From: a virus
Direction: 5' to 3' (one strand)
Length of the DNA stretch: 21,794 nucleotides
Virus record (IMG/VR): IMGVR_UViG_3300037246_000282
Location: 1 to 21,794 of that record
Under the pieces are notes generated by a model that was not told where the DNA came from, made no database searches, and worked only from the letters and a program-made list of their open reading frames with translations. Positions 8,067-14,648 of this stretch are shown piece after piece. The translations under genes were made by a program, and so were the position numbers. Position 1 is the stretch's first letter. Every line of letters begins with the position of its first letter.

Positions 8067-8931
8067 TTAAGGCTGATTCTTTTTCTGCTGGAGATTTATT
8101 TACATCACCAAGAGTCTTCTTTAAAGTCTCTCCTTCTTTCTCAGTAAATGCAGCTCCGAAAGTGTCTCTCAATAATGGAAGAACTAAATTATCTATTTTA
8201 GAAACATATTCAGTTCTAGCAATCATTCCCGGAGTAGTTTTTCCTAACTCCCTTGCAACTGCATCTATAGCTCTACCAGATTGTTTGTAAGTAGCCTCTC
8301 TTCCAAGGACTCTTAATTCATCTACCGCACCCATAAGCTCAGGCATCTTAGATTCCATATTCTTAAGTTCTTCTTGTGAACCAGCTGTGAATTTAGCCGT
8401 TTCTTTTGCAGTAGTTTCTCTAGCCGCTAATTCAGGTTTATAACCTAATTCAGCCTGTCCCTTACCTGCTGCTGAAGCTTGTGCTTGACCGAATACGTTT
8501 TCCATACCTTTAGCTTTAGTGTTTGCAAAATCTATATATCTTCGTTGGTCTTCCGAACTCATCTCTTTAAATTCTGGACTTTGTATAATACTCATTGCAT
8601 AACCAAACTCTCCTTTAGGGGAGGCTTGTTTTTCAATCCCACTTGCTGCTATTAACGACGTCAACATAGGGTCTGCTTCTTTTGAGTATTCAGTAGGCAT
8701 ACCTTGTAAATCTATTCCATATTGGGTTGCTGTTTCTATAGCTTGTTGATATGCAGCTTGTTTGTTTTCAGGAGATGCGTCTCTAATGCTCATAGCTAAA
8801 CGACCAGAGATTTCTATATCTTGAGTTTGTTTTTTAGCTGCCTGTTCTTGTGCAAATTCATTCTCTTGAGATTTTAAAAGTTTTCTTTGTCGCATACCCT
8901 GAACTATAAATGGGTTGTAAGCTGCTACCAT
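7981..8931 (-). CDS. DNA ejection protein (P22 gp20 position), 316 aa
   Basis: A predominantly helical, Ala/Gln/Glu-rich protein with charged coiled-coil-like stretches (about residues 16-45 and 195-215), no signal peptide and no transmembrane helix. It begins MVAAYNPFIVQGMRQRK, typical of internal virion proteins. GGAGG precedes the ATG, and the start overlaps the stop of the preceding 170-aa gene (TAATG). It is the second of three ejection-type genes between the gp10-like gene and the tail fibre, as in P22 (7-20-16), though shorter than P22 gp20 (about 471 aa). It is expected to leave the capsid with the DNA and help form the trans-envelope conduit. That role comes from synteny, not from a recognised motif. 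Confidence 0.78.
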   Translation of the reverse strand: MVAAYNPFIVQGMRQRKLLKSQENEFAQEQAAKKQTQDIEISGRLAMSIRDASPENKQAAYQQAIETATQYGIDLQGMPTEYSKEADPMLTSLIAASGIEKQASPKGEFGYAMSIIQSPEFKEMSSEDQRRYIDFANTKAKGMENVFGQAQASAAGKGQAELGYKPELAARETTAKETAKFTAGSQEELKNMESKMPELMGAVDELRVLGREATYKQSGRAIDAVARELGKTTPGMIARTEYVSKIDNLVLPLLRDTFGAAFTEKEGETLKKTLGDVNKSPAEKESALNAFIQQKKRNIASQRRKLGIKDKKEIRR

Positions 8932-9443
8932 TAGAACATCCCTCCAAACATTAATGATGCGATGTCCTCGCCAGCGTCACCAAATGCCTGAGCTCTTCCT
9001 GCTCTCGCTTGACCTATACCTATTTGTGTGTCTGCTATATCCTGTGTAACTCCTGTTTGTGAGTTTAACGCATTCATTCCGTAATTAGCTAAAGAACCTA
9101 GATTACCTAAGTATTGTTGGTATCCTTGCCCTGCTATATTTTGTCCTACACCTTGTAATTCTCTCATTGCAGCACCTGAATTTAAAGCACCTCTTCCTGC
9201 TAAACCTTGCGTTGCAGCGTCTGTACCTTGTTGAATTTGATATTGAATATTAGGGTTTTGCATAAAGTTTTGAAAACCTTGTTGGTCTTGCCCTAAGATA
9301 GCTTGTTGAAAAGCGTCAAAACCTTCCATTCCACCCTCTACAAATGGACTGTATTGTTTTTTCATCCCTTGTAAATCGGCTCTCGCTATTTTCTGACCTT
9401 TCACCTGTTCGTTAGAACCTATTATATCACCAATCGCACTCAT
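8931..9443 (-). CDS. DNA transfer/ejection protein (P22 gp7-like position), 170 aa
   Basis: A Gly/Gln/Ala-rich helical protein. Its central region (about residues 60-125, including QYQIQQGTDAATQGLAGRGA and YQQYLGNLGSLANYGMNAL) has the pattern of phage DNA-transfer proteins that precede gp20- and gp16-type genes. The N-terminus (SAIGDIIGS) and C-terminus (SLMFGGMF) are mildly hydrophobic. AAGGAG lies 6 bases before the ATG, and the start overlaps the GNAT-like gene stop by four bases (ATGA). It is the first gene of the ejection block. P22 gp7 is about 229 aa, so this is a compact version. The family call rests on the sequence pattern plus synteny. Confidence 0.8.
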   Translation of the reverse strand: MSAIGDIIGSNEQVKGQKIARADLQGMKKQYSPFVEGGMEGFDAFQQAILGQDQQGFQNFMQNPNIQYQIQQGTDAATQGLAGRGALNSGAAMRELQGVGQNIAGQGYQQYLGNLGSLANYGMNALNSQTGVTQDIADTQIGIGQARAGRAQAFGDAGEDIASLMFGGMF

Positions 9444-9826
9444 TTGTTACTCCTTATCTCATAAAATTGTTTTCCATCTCCCGAAGAAAATTTCTTCATA
9501 CCAAGTTCGTTTATAAAGGTTCTGACGTCCTTTCTGGAATCGTCTATACCTACAATAATCCTAGATGTCCTGTTCTTTAACATCCAAGATAAACTTTCCT
9601 TTGATATGTTTATTGATTTTTTTCCTCGAAGACTTTTTTCAAAGTCGCAATGAGCCTCATAAAAATCTTCACCTGTTTTAGAAAACAATATTGAAAATCC
9701 TTCTCCACTCATAATTATATTATCAAACTTTTCCCACTGTGTCAAGTCTATTTTTATATTTTTATACTCTTCAAGCTCTTCGAGGAACTTTTTGTGTCTA
9801 TTTAAATTGTTATGAATGGTTATCAT
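9440..9826 (-). CDS. GNAT-fold-like head assembly protein (P22 gp14 position), 128 aa
   Basis: The second half reads like a degenerate GNAT acetyltransferase fold. YEAHCDFEKSLRGKKSINIS (residues 57-76) matches the phage-type pattern in which a beta strand is followed by R-G-K-x-x-x and an alpha helix. It is followed by SLSWMLKN, a strand IIVGI, a helix with FINELGMKKF, and a last strand FYEIRS. Phage proteins of this type (DUF2824-like, including P22 gp14) sit between the tail genes and gene 7, as here. Whether it still binds acetyl-CoA is unclear. GTGGAG stands 7 bases upstream, and its start lies inside the 38-aa gene. The fold call is moderate. The assembly role is by analogy. Confidence 0.68.
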   Translation of the reverse strand: MITIHNNLNRHKKFLEELEEYKNIKIDLTQWEKFDNIIMSGEGFSILFSKTGEDFYEAHCDFEKSLRGKKSINISKESLSWMLKNRTSRIIVGIDDSRKDVRTFINELGMKKFSSGDGKQFYEIRSNK

Positions 9827-9926
9827 TTATAATCTCCACTATATTTGCTAGGATTTTATACCATTCTGTATCTACTCTGCCTTCCTTATCTACTATAGGT
9901 TGGTTAATATCTGGTAATATTATCAT
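9810..9926 (-). CDS. Small protein, 38 aa, in the tail-needle (gp26) position
   Basis: A short gene running ATG 9926 to TAA 9810 encodes MIILPDINQPIVDKEGRVDT followed by EWYKILANIVEIINDNHS. It has a strong GGGAGG 9 bases before the ATG. Its ATG overlaps the TGA of the gp10-like gene (ATGA), and its 3' end overlaps the start of the GNAT-like gene, so it fills what would otherwise be a 96-base gap in a tightly packed operon. The P-x-x-x-x-P-I-V-D-x-x-G-R...W motif occurs in small podoviral proteins and near the N-terminus of some virion proteins. In P22 this slot holds the 233-aa tail needle gp26. A 38-aa peptide cannot be a comparable needle, so its function is open. Confidence 0.7.
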   Translation of the reverse strand: MIILPDINQPIVDKEGRVDTEWYKILANIVEIINDNHS

Positions 9927-11308
9927 TTCCCAATCCTCCCGTCTACAAATGCACCTGAAATACTTATCTTTGTTTGTGAATTACCACTTATCTTAAATAT
10001 TCTGTTTCTTGCTTGACCTAATCTACGGAATATAGCTCTTTTTCTATACTCGCCCACCTTACCAATAGAAACAAATTGTTGATTTTTAAATAAGTAACCA
10101 CCATCATCTGAATATTCCATCATAAGCTTAGGGTCTAAGTTGCTTTCGTTTCCTAGTCCAGTGTCAATATCTATAAGTAATTTATCGTAAATAATTCTTT
10201 TATCATCATCATATACAACTGGGAATGTATTCCCCCAAATTATATCGTTGTTATTTTCAGTAAATACGCTTGTTTTTAATGAATAGATGTTTGGAAAGTA
10301 TTTATCGCAGGCTATAATCTCATCGCCTCTAGCAACAGAATTACACATTCTCCAGTCATCATAACCTTTTGATTGTCTTTCGTGCCAAAATCCAGTTGTC
10401 ACATCATATACTAGTGTTATCTTACCAGGAACTGTCAATACATAAAATGAATGTCCTTCTTGCTCATAAGTAAACGATTCGACCTCACTCAAAGAATATC
10501 TTCCTAACTCTTCATCAATAGCGTCTGTAGATATCTTTTCAGGGCTATAACTACGTGAAGAATAAACACTTCCATCGTCAGCTAACCATATTAAAATGTT
10601 TTCAAAAGAAGCTGCTGATAAAATAGCCTTGCATCCTTTTTGTATGTATGTTGAACCAACTCTAGCATATGGTAATAATGTACTTGATGTTGGTTGCCAT
10701 ATCTCAATACTTCTTTCACCTAGTAACCATAGCTCACCAGCCTTTACCATAACTCTTATTAATTTATCAGGACTAGATTCTTTACTAGCAAACCCCAACG
10801 CAGTCCACGACCTAGGGGCACCCAATTCACTCCAATAAAATTGTTGTGTGTCTGGTTTTGAAACTATAACTCTTTGAGTAAGAACTGCAATTGATGAACC
10901 ATCTGGGAAATCTGAGTCTGTTACTTCACTAAGTGTCGAAGTATCTTCGTTGTAAGTATAAAACTCCCCATTCGATTTAAGAATACATAAGTACTCATTA
11001 AGCTCTTCCATTTGAACCTTACCATCAACTATGCCTAAACTTCCTATTACAGTTATATCATTATTAATATCCATTACATAAAGAGTGTTTTGACCAACGA
11101 TGTAAAGATTATCACCCTTTAAGTATATATTATTTATAGCTTCAGATTCAGGAATAGAACCGATTGTTTCTGCACCAGGTATTTTATCTAATTTAAAACT
11201 AGCTTTAGTACCCTCAGTTCCAATCTTAGCAAACATATTTAAACATTGCTGCGAAGAAAATGGAAGAGAATCTGATTTATAAAACTGAGGTGATATTTGT
11301 ATTCTCAT
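9923..11308 (-). CDS. Packaged DNA stabilisation protein, P22 gp10-like tail hub, 461 aa
   Basis: At 461 aa it is close to P22 gp10 (about 472 aa). It has the repeating beta-propeller-like pattern of the family, with blade-like strands such as NNIYLKGDNLYIVGQNTLYV (residues 59-78), the FYWSELGAPRSWTAL segment, GELWLLGERSIEIWQPT, and TTGFWHERQS. In P22, gp10 closes the portal-gp4 channel after packaging and forms the hub to which tailspikes and needle attach. GGAGG precedes the ATG, and the gene follows the adaptor gene directly, as in P22. The next gene overlaps its stop. This is one of the clearer family assignments here, made by pattern, length and synteny. Confidence 0.85.
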   Translation of the reverse strand: MRIQISPQFYKSDSLPFSSQQCLNMFAKIGTEGTKASFKLDKIPGAETIGSIPESEAINNIYLKGDNLYIVGQNTLYVMDINNDITVIGSLGIVDGKVQMEELNEYLCILKSNGEFYTYNEDTSTLSEVTDSDFPDGSSIAVLTQRVIVSKPDTQQFYWSELGAPRSWTALGFASKESSPDKLIRVMVKAGELWLLGERSIEIWQPTSSTLLPYARVGSTYIQKGCKAILSAASFENILIWLADDGSVYSSRSYSPEKISTDAIDEELGRYSLSEVESFTYEQEGHSFYVLTVPGKITLVYDVTTGFWHERQSKGYDDWRMCNSVARGDEIIACDKYFPNIYSLKTSVFTENNNDIIWGNTFPVVYDDDKRIIYDKLLIDIDTGLGNESNLDPKLMMEYSDDGGYLFKNQQFVSIGKVGEYRKRAIFRRLGQARNRIFKISGNSQTKISISGAFVDGRIGK

Positions 11309-12232
11309 TTAATCCTCCGTGTTTGGTGATAGGAATACACTTGCTGGCTCATTATCAAATGCAAATGCTTCTATTTCTGCTACTTGTTTTCTTTGTGATA
11401 CTCTTTGAGTAGTCATATCATCCACACCATATTCCAAACATACTTCGTCTGCTAGTGCATAAATTAATAATTGTGAATACTCAATAGGGAAATCCATTTG
11501 GTCTGCTGCAGAGTCCGTAATAAATAAAGGACTTCGGTAGCTAAATCTAATGGCGTTCTGAGACGTGCTAGGAGTTGAATATAGGTAAACATCTATTCTA
11601 TCTAACTGTCTATCAGGATAGTAGTTATATGGTCTTCCTTGGTTCTTTTTGTTATTAAGTGCAAAGTATTCATCTCTTGCATATAATGTTAATTCTGTTT
11701 CTGTGTCATCAATTAAGTCAGCAACCATTGCTTGGTCTATATTCATTGGTTTTGATATAGTATCTGTATAAGTATAAACTTGGTTATCACTTAACTCACT
11801 AACGTTTGAATCTAGTTCTATGTCGTTTGATGTAACGTTTACGATTGCAAACCAGTTAATAGCTGTGCCTTGAAGTATTCCGAACTGGTCTCCAATAGTC
11901 ATTCCAGTGCTATCTAATACAGTTACAGTAGACACAGCATCAAATATTCCATCTATACTTGTTTCTATTGGACTCTCTACACATCTTGCTGTAGTTCCTA
12001 CTGAATATTTATTTGTACCTTGAACTAAGAATAAAGTCGAAAAACTTTCTTTCCAAATCTTCAATCCCTTATTAATGTAATGATAAGTCAATGCAGTTAA
12101 TGAATTTTGACCGTCTATAATTTGTTGTGCTGTAAGAGCGTTGCCCTCACCAAGTAAACCAGCCTTTAAAAAAGCTTGTTTTATTAATTCGTTTCTTGTT
12201 AGTATTGAACCTGTATTATTTGATTGTGCCAT
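11309..12232 (-). CDS. Head-to-tail adaptor (P22 gp4 role) with an inserted beta module, 307 aa
   Basis: The N-terminal part (LTRNELIKQAFLKAGLLGEG, LTALTYHYINKGLKIW) and C-terminal part (PIEYSQLLIYALADEVCLEYG, RKQVAEIEAF) form the helical core of podoviral adaptors that bind below the portal. Between them, about residues 95-157, lies a beta module (STVTVLDSTGMTIGDQFGI ... WFAIVNV ... VYTYTD) and then a linker rich in Tyr/Asp. This makes the protein nearly twice the size of P22 gp4 (about 166 aa). AAGGAG lies 7 bases upstream. It stands between the 79-aa gene and the gp10-like gene, as the assembly order demands. P22 gp4 also has muramidase activity, but no such motif is visible here. Confidence 0.83.
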   Translation of the reverse strand: MAQSNNTGSILTRNELIKQAFLKAGLLGEGNALTAQQIIDGQNSLTALTYHYINKGLKIWKESFSTLFLVQGTNKYSVGTTARCVESPIETSIDGIFDAVSTVTVLDSTGMTIGDQFGILQGTAINWFAIVNVTSNDIELDSNVSELSDNQVYTYTDTISKPMNIDQAMVADLIDDTETELTLYARDEYFALNNKKNQGRPYNYYPDRQLDRIDVYLYSTPSTSQNAIRFSYRSPLFITDSAADQMDFPIEYSQLLIYALADEVCLEYGVDDMTTQRVSQRKQVAEIEAFAFDNEPASVFLSPNTED

Positions 12233-12242
12233 TTAAGACTCC

Positions 12243-12482
12243 TTATAAATCTTCAGGTTTTACTTCGTTAGTAGTTAAGAAAATTTCTGTTTCTATTCTA
12301 ACTTCTTTAACCCTATTTGTTTCGCCACGGACTTTTAAAGTCTCTTGGGGATGTCTGGGTTCGTATCCCTTGTCATCCACCATATATCCGTAATGGTCTT
12401 TTCTAAGTTCACCGCTTTTCTTTTCAAAGCCAGTGAAATCGTCAATCATATTATGTTGACCTTTTGTATAAATTCTTCCCAT
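12243..12482 (-). CDS. Small conserved phage protein downstream of coat, 79 aa
   Basis: The sequence has a family pattern I know from genes just after phage coat proteins: a start of the form MGRIYTKGQHNMIDDFTGF, then a Lys/Glu-rich middle with a Tyr-Gly segment (KDHYGYMVDD), then the conserved YEPRHPQETLKVRGE and an acidic end. No catalytic or metal-binding motif is obvious. AGAGG stands 5 bases before the ATG. The gene follows a GC-rich hairpin after the coat stop and precedes the head-tail adaptor, so a role in head completion or connector assembly is plausible. Its biochemical role is not known to me. Confidence 0.78.
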   Translation of the reverse strand: MGRIYTKGQHNMIDDFTGFEKKSGELRKDHYGYMVDDKGYEPRHPQETLKVRGETNRVKEVRIETEIFLTTNEVKPEDL

Positions 12483-12499
12483 AATAACCTCTTAAAGTT

Positions 12500-12519
12500 A
12501 GAGGGGCGCGAACCCCTCT
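12500..12519 (-). terminator. GC-rich hairpin just after the coat gene
   Basis: On the minus strand, AGAGGGG is followed by a six-base loop (TTCGCG) and CCCCTCT: a perfect 7-bp, GC-rich stem in an AT-rich region, 13 bases past the coat stop. No T-run follows, so it is not a canonical intrinsic terminator. It may act as an attenuator or an RNA-stability element that raises coat mRNA relative to downstream genes. Confidence 0.55.
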
Positions 12520-12531
12520 GTTATACTAGGC

Positions 12532-13470
12532 TTATGAAGCACCTTCAGAACCGACTATAGCTCTTGGGTCAAAGCAAGTGAAAGAATATCTTTCAGAACC
12601 TTTGAACTTCATGTTTTCTGTATCAAAGTCGTTGTCTTCAGTGAATTCAACTTCTCTTCTTTGGTAATTAACTAATCCGTTAACATCAGTTCTAATAAAC
12701 CAAGCATCAGCATCAGTTAAGTAGTCATTTGTTACAGGCATTAGTTTACCTTGGATAGCATTGATTGCATTAGTATTAGTAATAGCAGTCGTACTAACTG
12801 AAGCAACAGTAGTCTGAAGATTAGACTTCAAGATTCTTTCTGCTTCATAAGTATTTTCAGAAGAAACGATTAGAGATTCTCCTTTAGCTGCGATAATCTT
12901 ACCTCTATCATCTGTGAACTTTCTAATTTGAATTAGAGCAGTTTCTACAGAAGTTTCAGATAAATCAGCCGCAACAGCTAATACATTTGAAAAGTCACCA
13001 GCTTTAGTTGGATGGTCAGCAGCTAACATTGCTTTACCGTCTCCATAAGTAACACCAGTATCAAAACCGTTGTTATATATGTTTGCAGCAACTAATTCTT
13101 TAGTTTGTCTCATAGATTTAGCCAATTGACCAGCTCTTTTGTTTAACATACCATCTAGTAAGCCTGGATATTGGTTATCTTCCATTTCTTCTCTAGTGAT
13201 TTGGATACCTAAAGCGTAAGTAACGTTATCCGCTCTATTTACATATCCTTGACTCATTGAATCATATTTAACAGAAGCACCTTCTGGTTTAGCAGGTGCA
13301 AGACCTGTTCCAGTAGACAACACATCTTCTTCGTAAGCTCTGCTTGAAGAAACTGTTTCAAATAAATAGTTACATTGTAATGGTTTTTCATCGTAAGAAT
13401 CTCCAAACCATCCTTTAACGCCTTCTTTCAAGGCTTTAGGGAAACTCCCTCTATTAATTATTCCACTCAT
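12532..13470 (-). CDS. Major capsid (coat) protein, 312 aa
   Basis: The protein has the features of an HK97-fold coat of the type with a conserved AADHPTKAG segment (residues 159-167). Earlier parts show the E-loop-like region (SRAYEEDVLSTGTGLAPAKP) and QITREEMEDN. Helical spine residues follow near QIRKFTDDRGKIIAAKGESL, and the C-terminus ends in GSERYSFTCFDPRAIVG. It is shorter than the P22 coat (430 aa), so only the gene order is P22-like here. AGGAG lies 7 bases upstream in a 17-base initiation region shared with two other virion genes, suggesting high expression. It follows a decoration-type gene, with the scaffold further upstream. It is a prime candidate substrate of the phage chaperonin, by analogy with T4 gp23 and gp31. 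Confidence 0.9.
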   Translation of the reverse strand: MSGIINRGSFPKALKEGVKGWFGDSYDEKPLQCNYLFETVSSSRAYEEDVLSTGTGLAPAKPEGASVKYDSMSQGYVNRADNVTYALGIQITREEMEDNQYPGLLDGMLNKRAGQLAKSMRQTKELVAANIYNNGFDTGVTYGDGKAMLAADHPTKAGDFSNVLAVAADLSETSVETALIQIRKFTDDRGKIIAAKGESLIVSSENTYEAERILKSNLQTTVASVSTTAITNTNAINAIQGKLMPVTNDYLTDADAWFIRTDVNGLVNYQRREVEFTEDNDFDTENMKFKGSERYSFTCFDPRAIVGSEGAS

Positions 13471-13485
13471 TGTTATTCTCCTTTA

Positions 13486-14067
13486 TTATACGCCAGCTGT
13501 GTTGTTAGACTCAGTGTGGTTGTTAATTATTACTTCAACTTTAGCGTTTGCACCTAAAGCATTGTTTTCTTCGTTTACTAATTTCAATATTTTAAATTGA
13601 AGAGTAGCAGTAACAGCGATGCCAGTACTCTTGATTTCATCGCCTGACAAGTTAGTTATTGTATCAACAGTTCCTAACGTTCTATCAGCGTTCAAACCAA
13701 CGTTTACAGCAGCTAATGTGCCATCATATTGTGCTTCAAACACAACTCTTGGGTCATCTACTACGTGAGCAACTCTATCTACACCAGTTTTTCCGTAAAC
13801 AGAAGACTCATCTGATAGAGGTTCAAATCCAACTACAACACCAGTAACAGCTCCATTTGTAGCAGCGATGCCAGCAGCAGGCAATGTACCAGCTTTATAC
13901 CCTTGAATTGTAGCAGTGTTAGTTGTACCGCTTTTTAGTATACAGTCTCCCAAACCTACGTTTGCAACTGTTGAAGGAATGAAATATTTAGTAACTTTTC
14001 CGTTCCAACCATATCCGTCTTTAGACTCAATCGGTCTTAGTCCGAATGCTTTATCTTTATTTGCCAT
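13486..14067 (-). CDS. Head decoration/structural protein adjacent to coat, 193 aa
   Basis: The N-terminus (MANKDKAFGLRPIESKDGYG) is of a type common in podoviral and metagenomic phage proteins next to the coat gene. The rest is beta-rich with Gly/Val/Thr strands (AAGIAATNGAVTGVVVGFEP, VVDDPRVVFEAQYDG) and ends in a low-complexity Asn/Thr stretch. There is no membrane segment. AAGGAG precedes the ATG, and the coat gene begins 15 bases past its stop. Proteins in this slot are usually capsid-associated cement or decoration proteins. That role is inferred from position and composition. Confidence 0.75.
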   Translation of the reverse strand: MANKDKAFGLRPIESKDGYGWNGKVTKYFIPSTVANVGLGDCILKSGTTNTATIQGYKAGTLPAAGIAATNGAVTGVVVGFEPLSDESSVYGKTGVDRVAHVVDDPRVVFEAQYDGTLAAVNVGLNADRTLGTVDTITNLSGDEIKSTGIAVTATLQFKILKLVNEENNALGANAKVEVIINNHTESNNTAGV

Positions 14068-14088
14068 TTTAATAGCTCCTTATATGTT

Positions 14089-14124
14089 AAAAAAGAATAT
14101 AATGCCTATTAAAGCTTTATATTC
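14089..14124 (-). terminator. AT-rich hairpin with T-run ahead of the decoration/coat genes
   Basis: On the minus strand, GAATATAA (14124-14117) pairs with TTATATTC (14102-14095) across a 14-base loop and is followed by six Ts (14094-14089). A G-T and an A-T pair can extend the stem to 10 bp. This has the form of a weak intrinsic terminator in the 84-base gap between the 164-aa gene and the decoration gene. It could be a partial terminator or an RNA processing site separating scaffold from coat expression. Confidence 0.45.
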
Positions 14125-14151
14125 CTTATATTTTTTGATTTGTATTAATAA

Positions 14152-14646
14152 TTACTTAGTTTTATAATTACCTTCTACTTTTGTTTTTTGTTCATTAATG
14201 ATGTCTTCAGTTTGACGGACTAACTTACCCTTTTCCTTTTGGTCTGCTTCGTGCCACTCTTTCTTCTTCGCCATTAATATTAGACCATACTCGTTGTTAC
14301 GATTATCTATGCCACCGTGAACGACTACTTGACTTCCTGATTTACCAGTTTTTTCTTTTGCAAGTTCGGAATTATCTACGATAAACCAATCTTCATTAGT
14401 TAGCTGGTTAATTCTTGATGAATTGTTTTTAGCCCATCTATATGTAAAGCGGGGGTCTTGGGCATCTGCTGAAACTTCCAGTTTGCCTCTCCCTCTAGAG
14501 ATGGATTTTCTCTTTCTTTCTCTATCATACTCTTTATTTAATCCGTTGTCAATAGTTTTTTCAACTTTTTCTTCTTTCTTAACAACTAGTACTTTTTCTT
14601 CAGCTTCCACTTGTTTCTTTTCAGCTTGTTTTTTTAATCTAACCAT
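14152..14646 (-). CDS. Charged conserved-type phage protein between scaffold and coat, 164 aa
   Basis: The first 50 residues are a highly charged Lys/Glu/Arg helix (for example KKQAEKKQVEAEEKV). A compact domain follows with ADAQDPRFTYRWAKNNSSRI (residues 60-79), LTNEDWFIVDN, QVVVHGG and NEYGLILMAKKKEWHEADQK. Proteins with the RW-x-N...R-I...G-W/Y pattern occur in many phages just upstream of coat genes. Their function is not known to me, but they may assist head assembly. GGAGG lies upstream of the ATG, with the scaffold gene ending 2 bases before. The C-terminal tail is again basic. Confidence 0.72.
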   Translation of the reverse strand: MVRLKKQAEKKQVEAEEKVLVVKKEEKVEKTIDNGLNKEYDRERKRKSISRGRGKLEVSADAQDPRFTYRWAKNNSSRINQLTNEDWFIVDNSELAKEKTGKSGSQVVVHGGIDNRNNEYGLILMAKKKEWHEADQKEKGKLVRQTEDIINEQKTKVEGNYKTK

Positions 14647-14648
14647 TA

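Noticed and set aside
13468-13490. T4-like late promoter (TATAATAA) ahead of the coat gene
   Set aside because: The match overlaps the stop codon of the upstream gene, is common in AT-rich DNA, and no late sigma factor is visible in the window.
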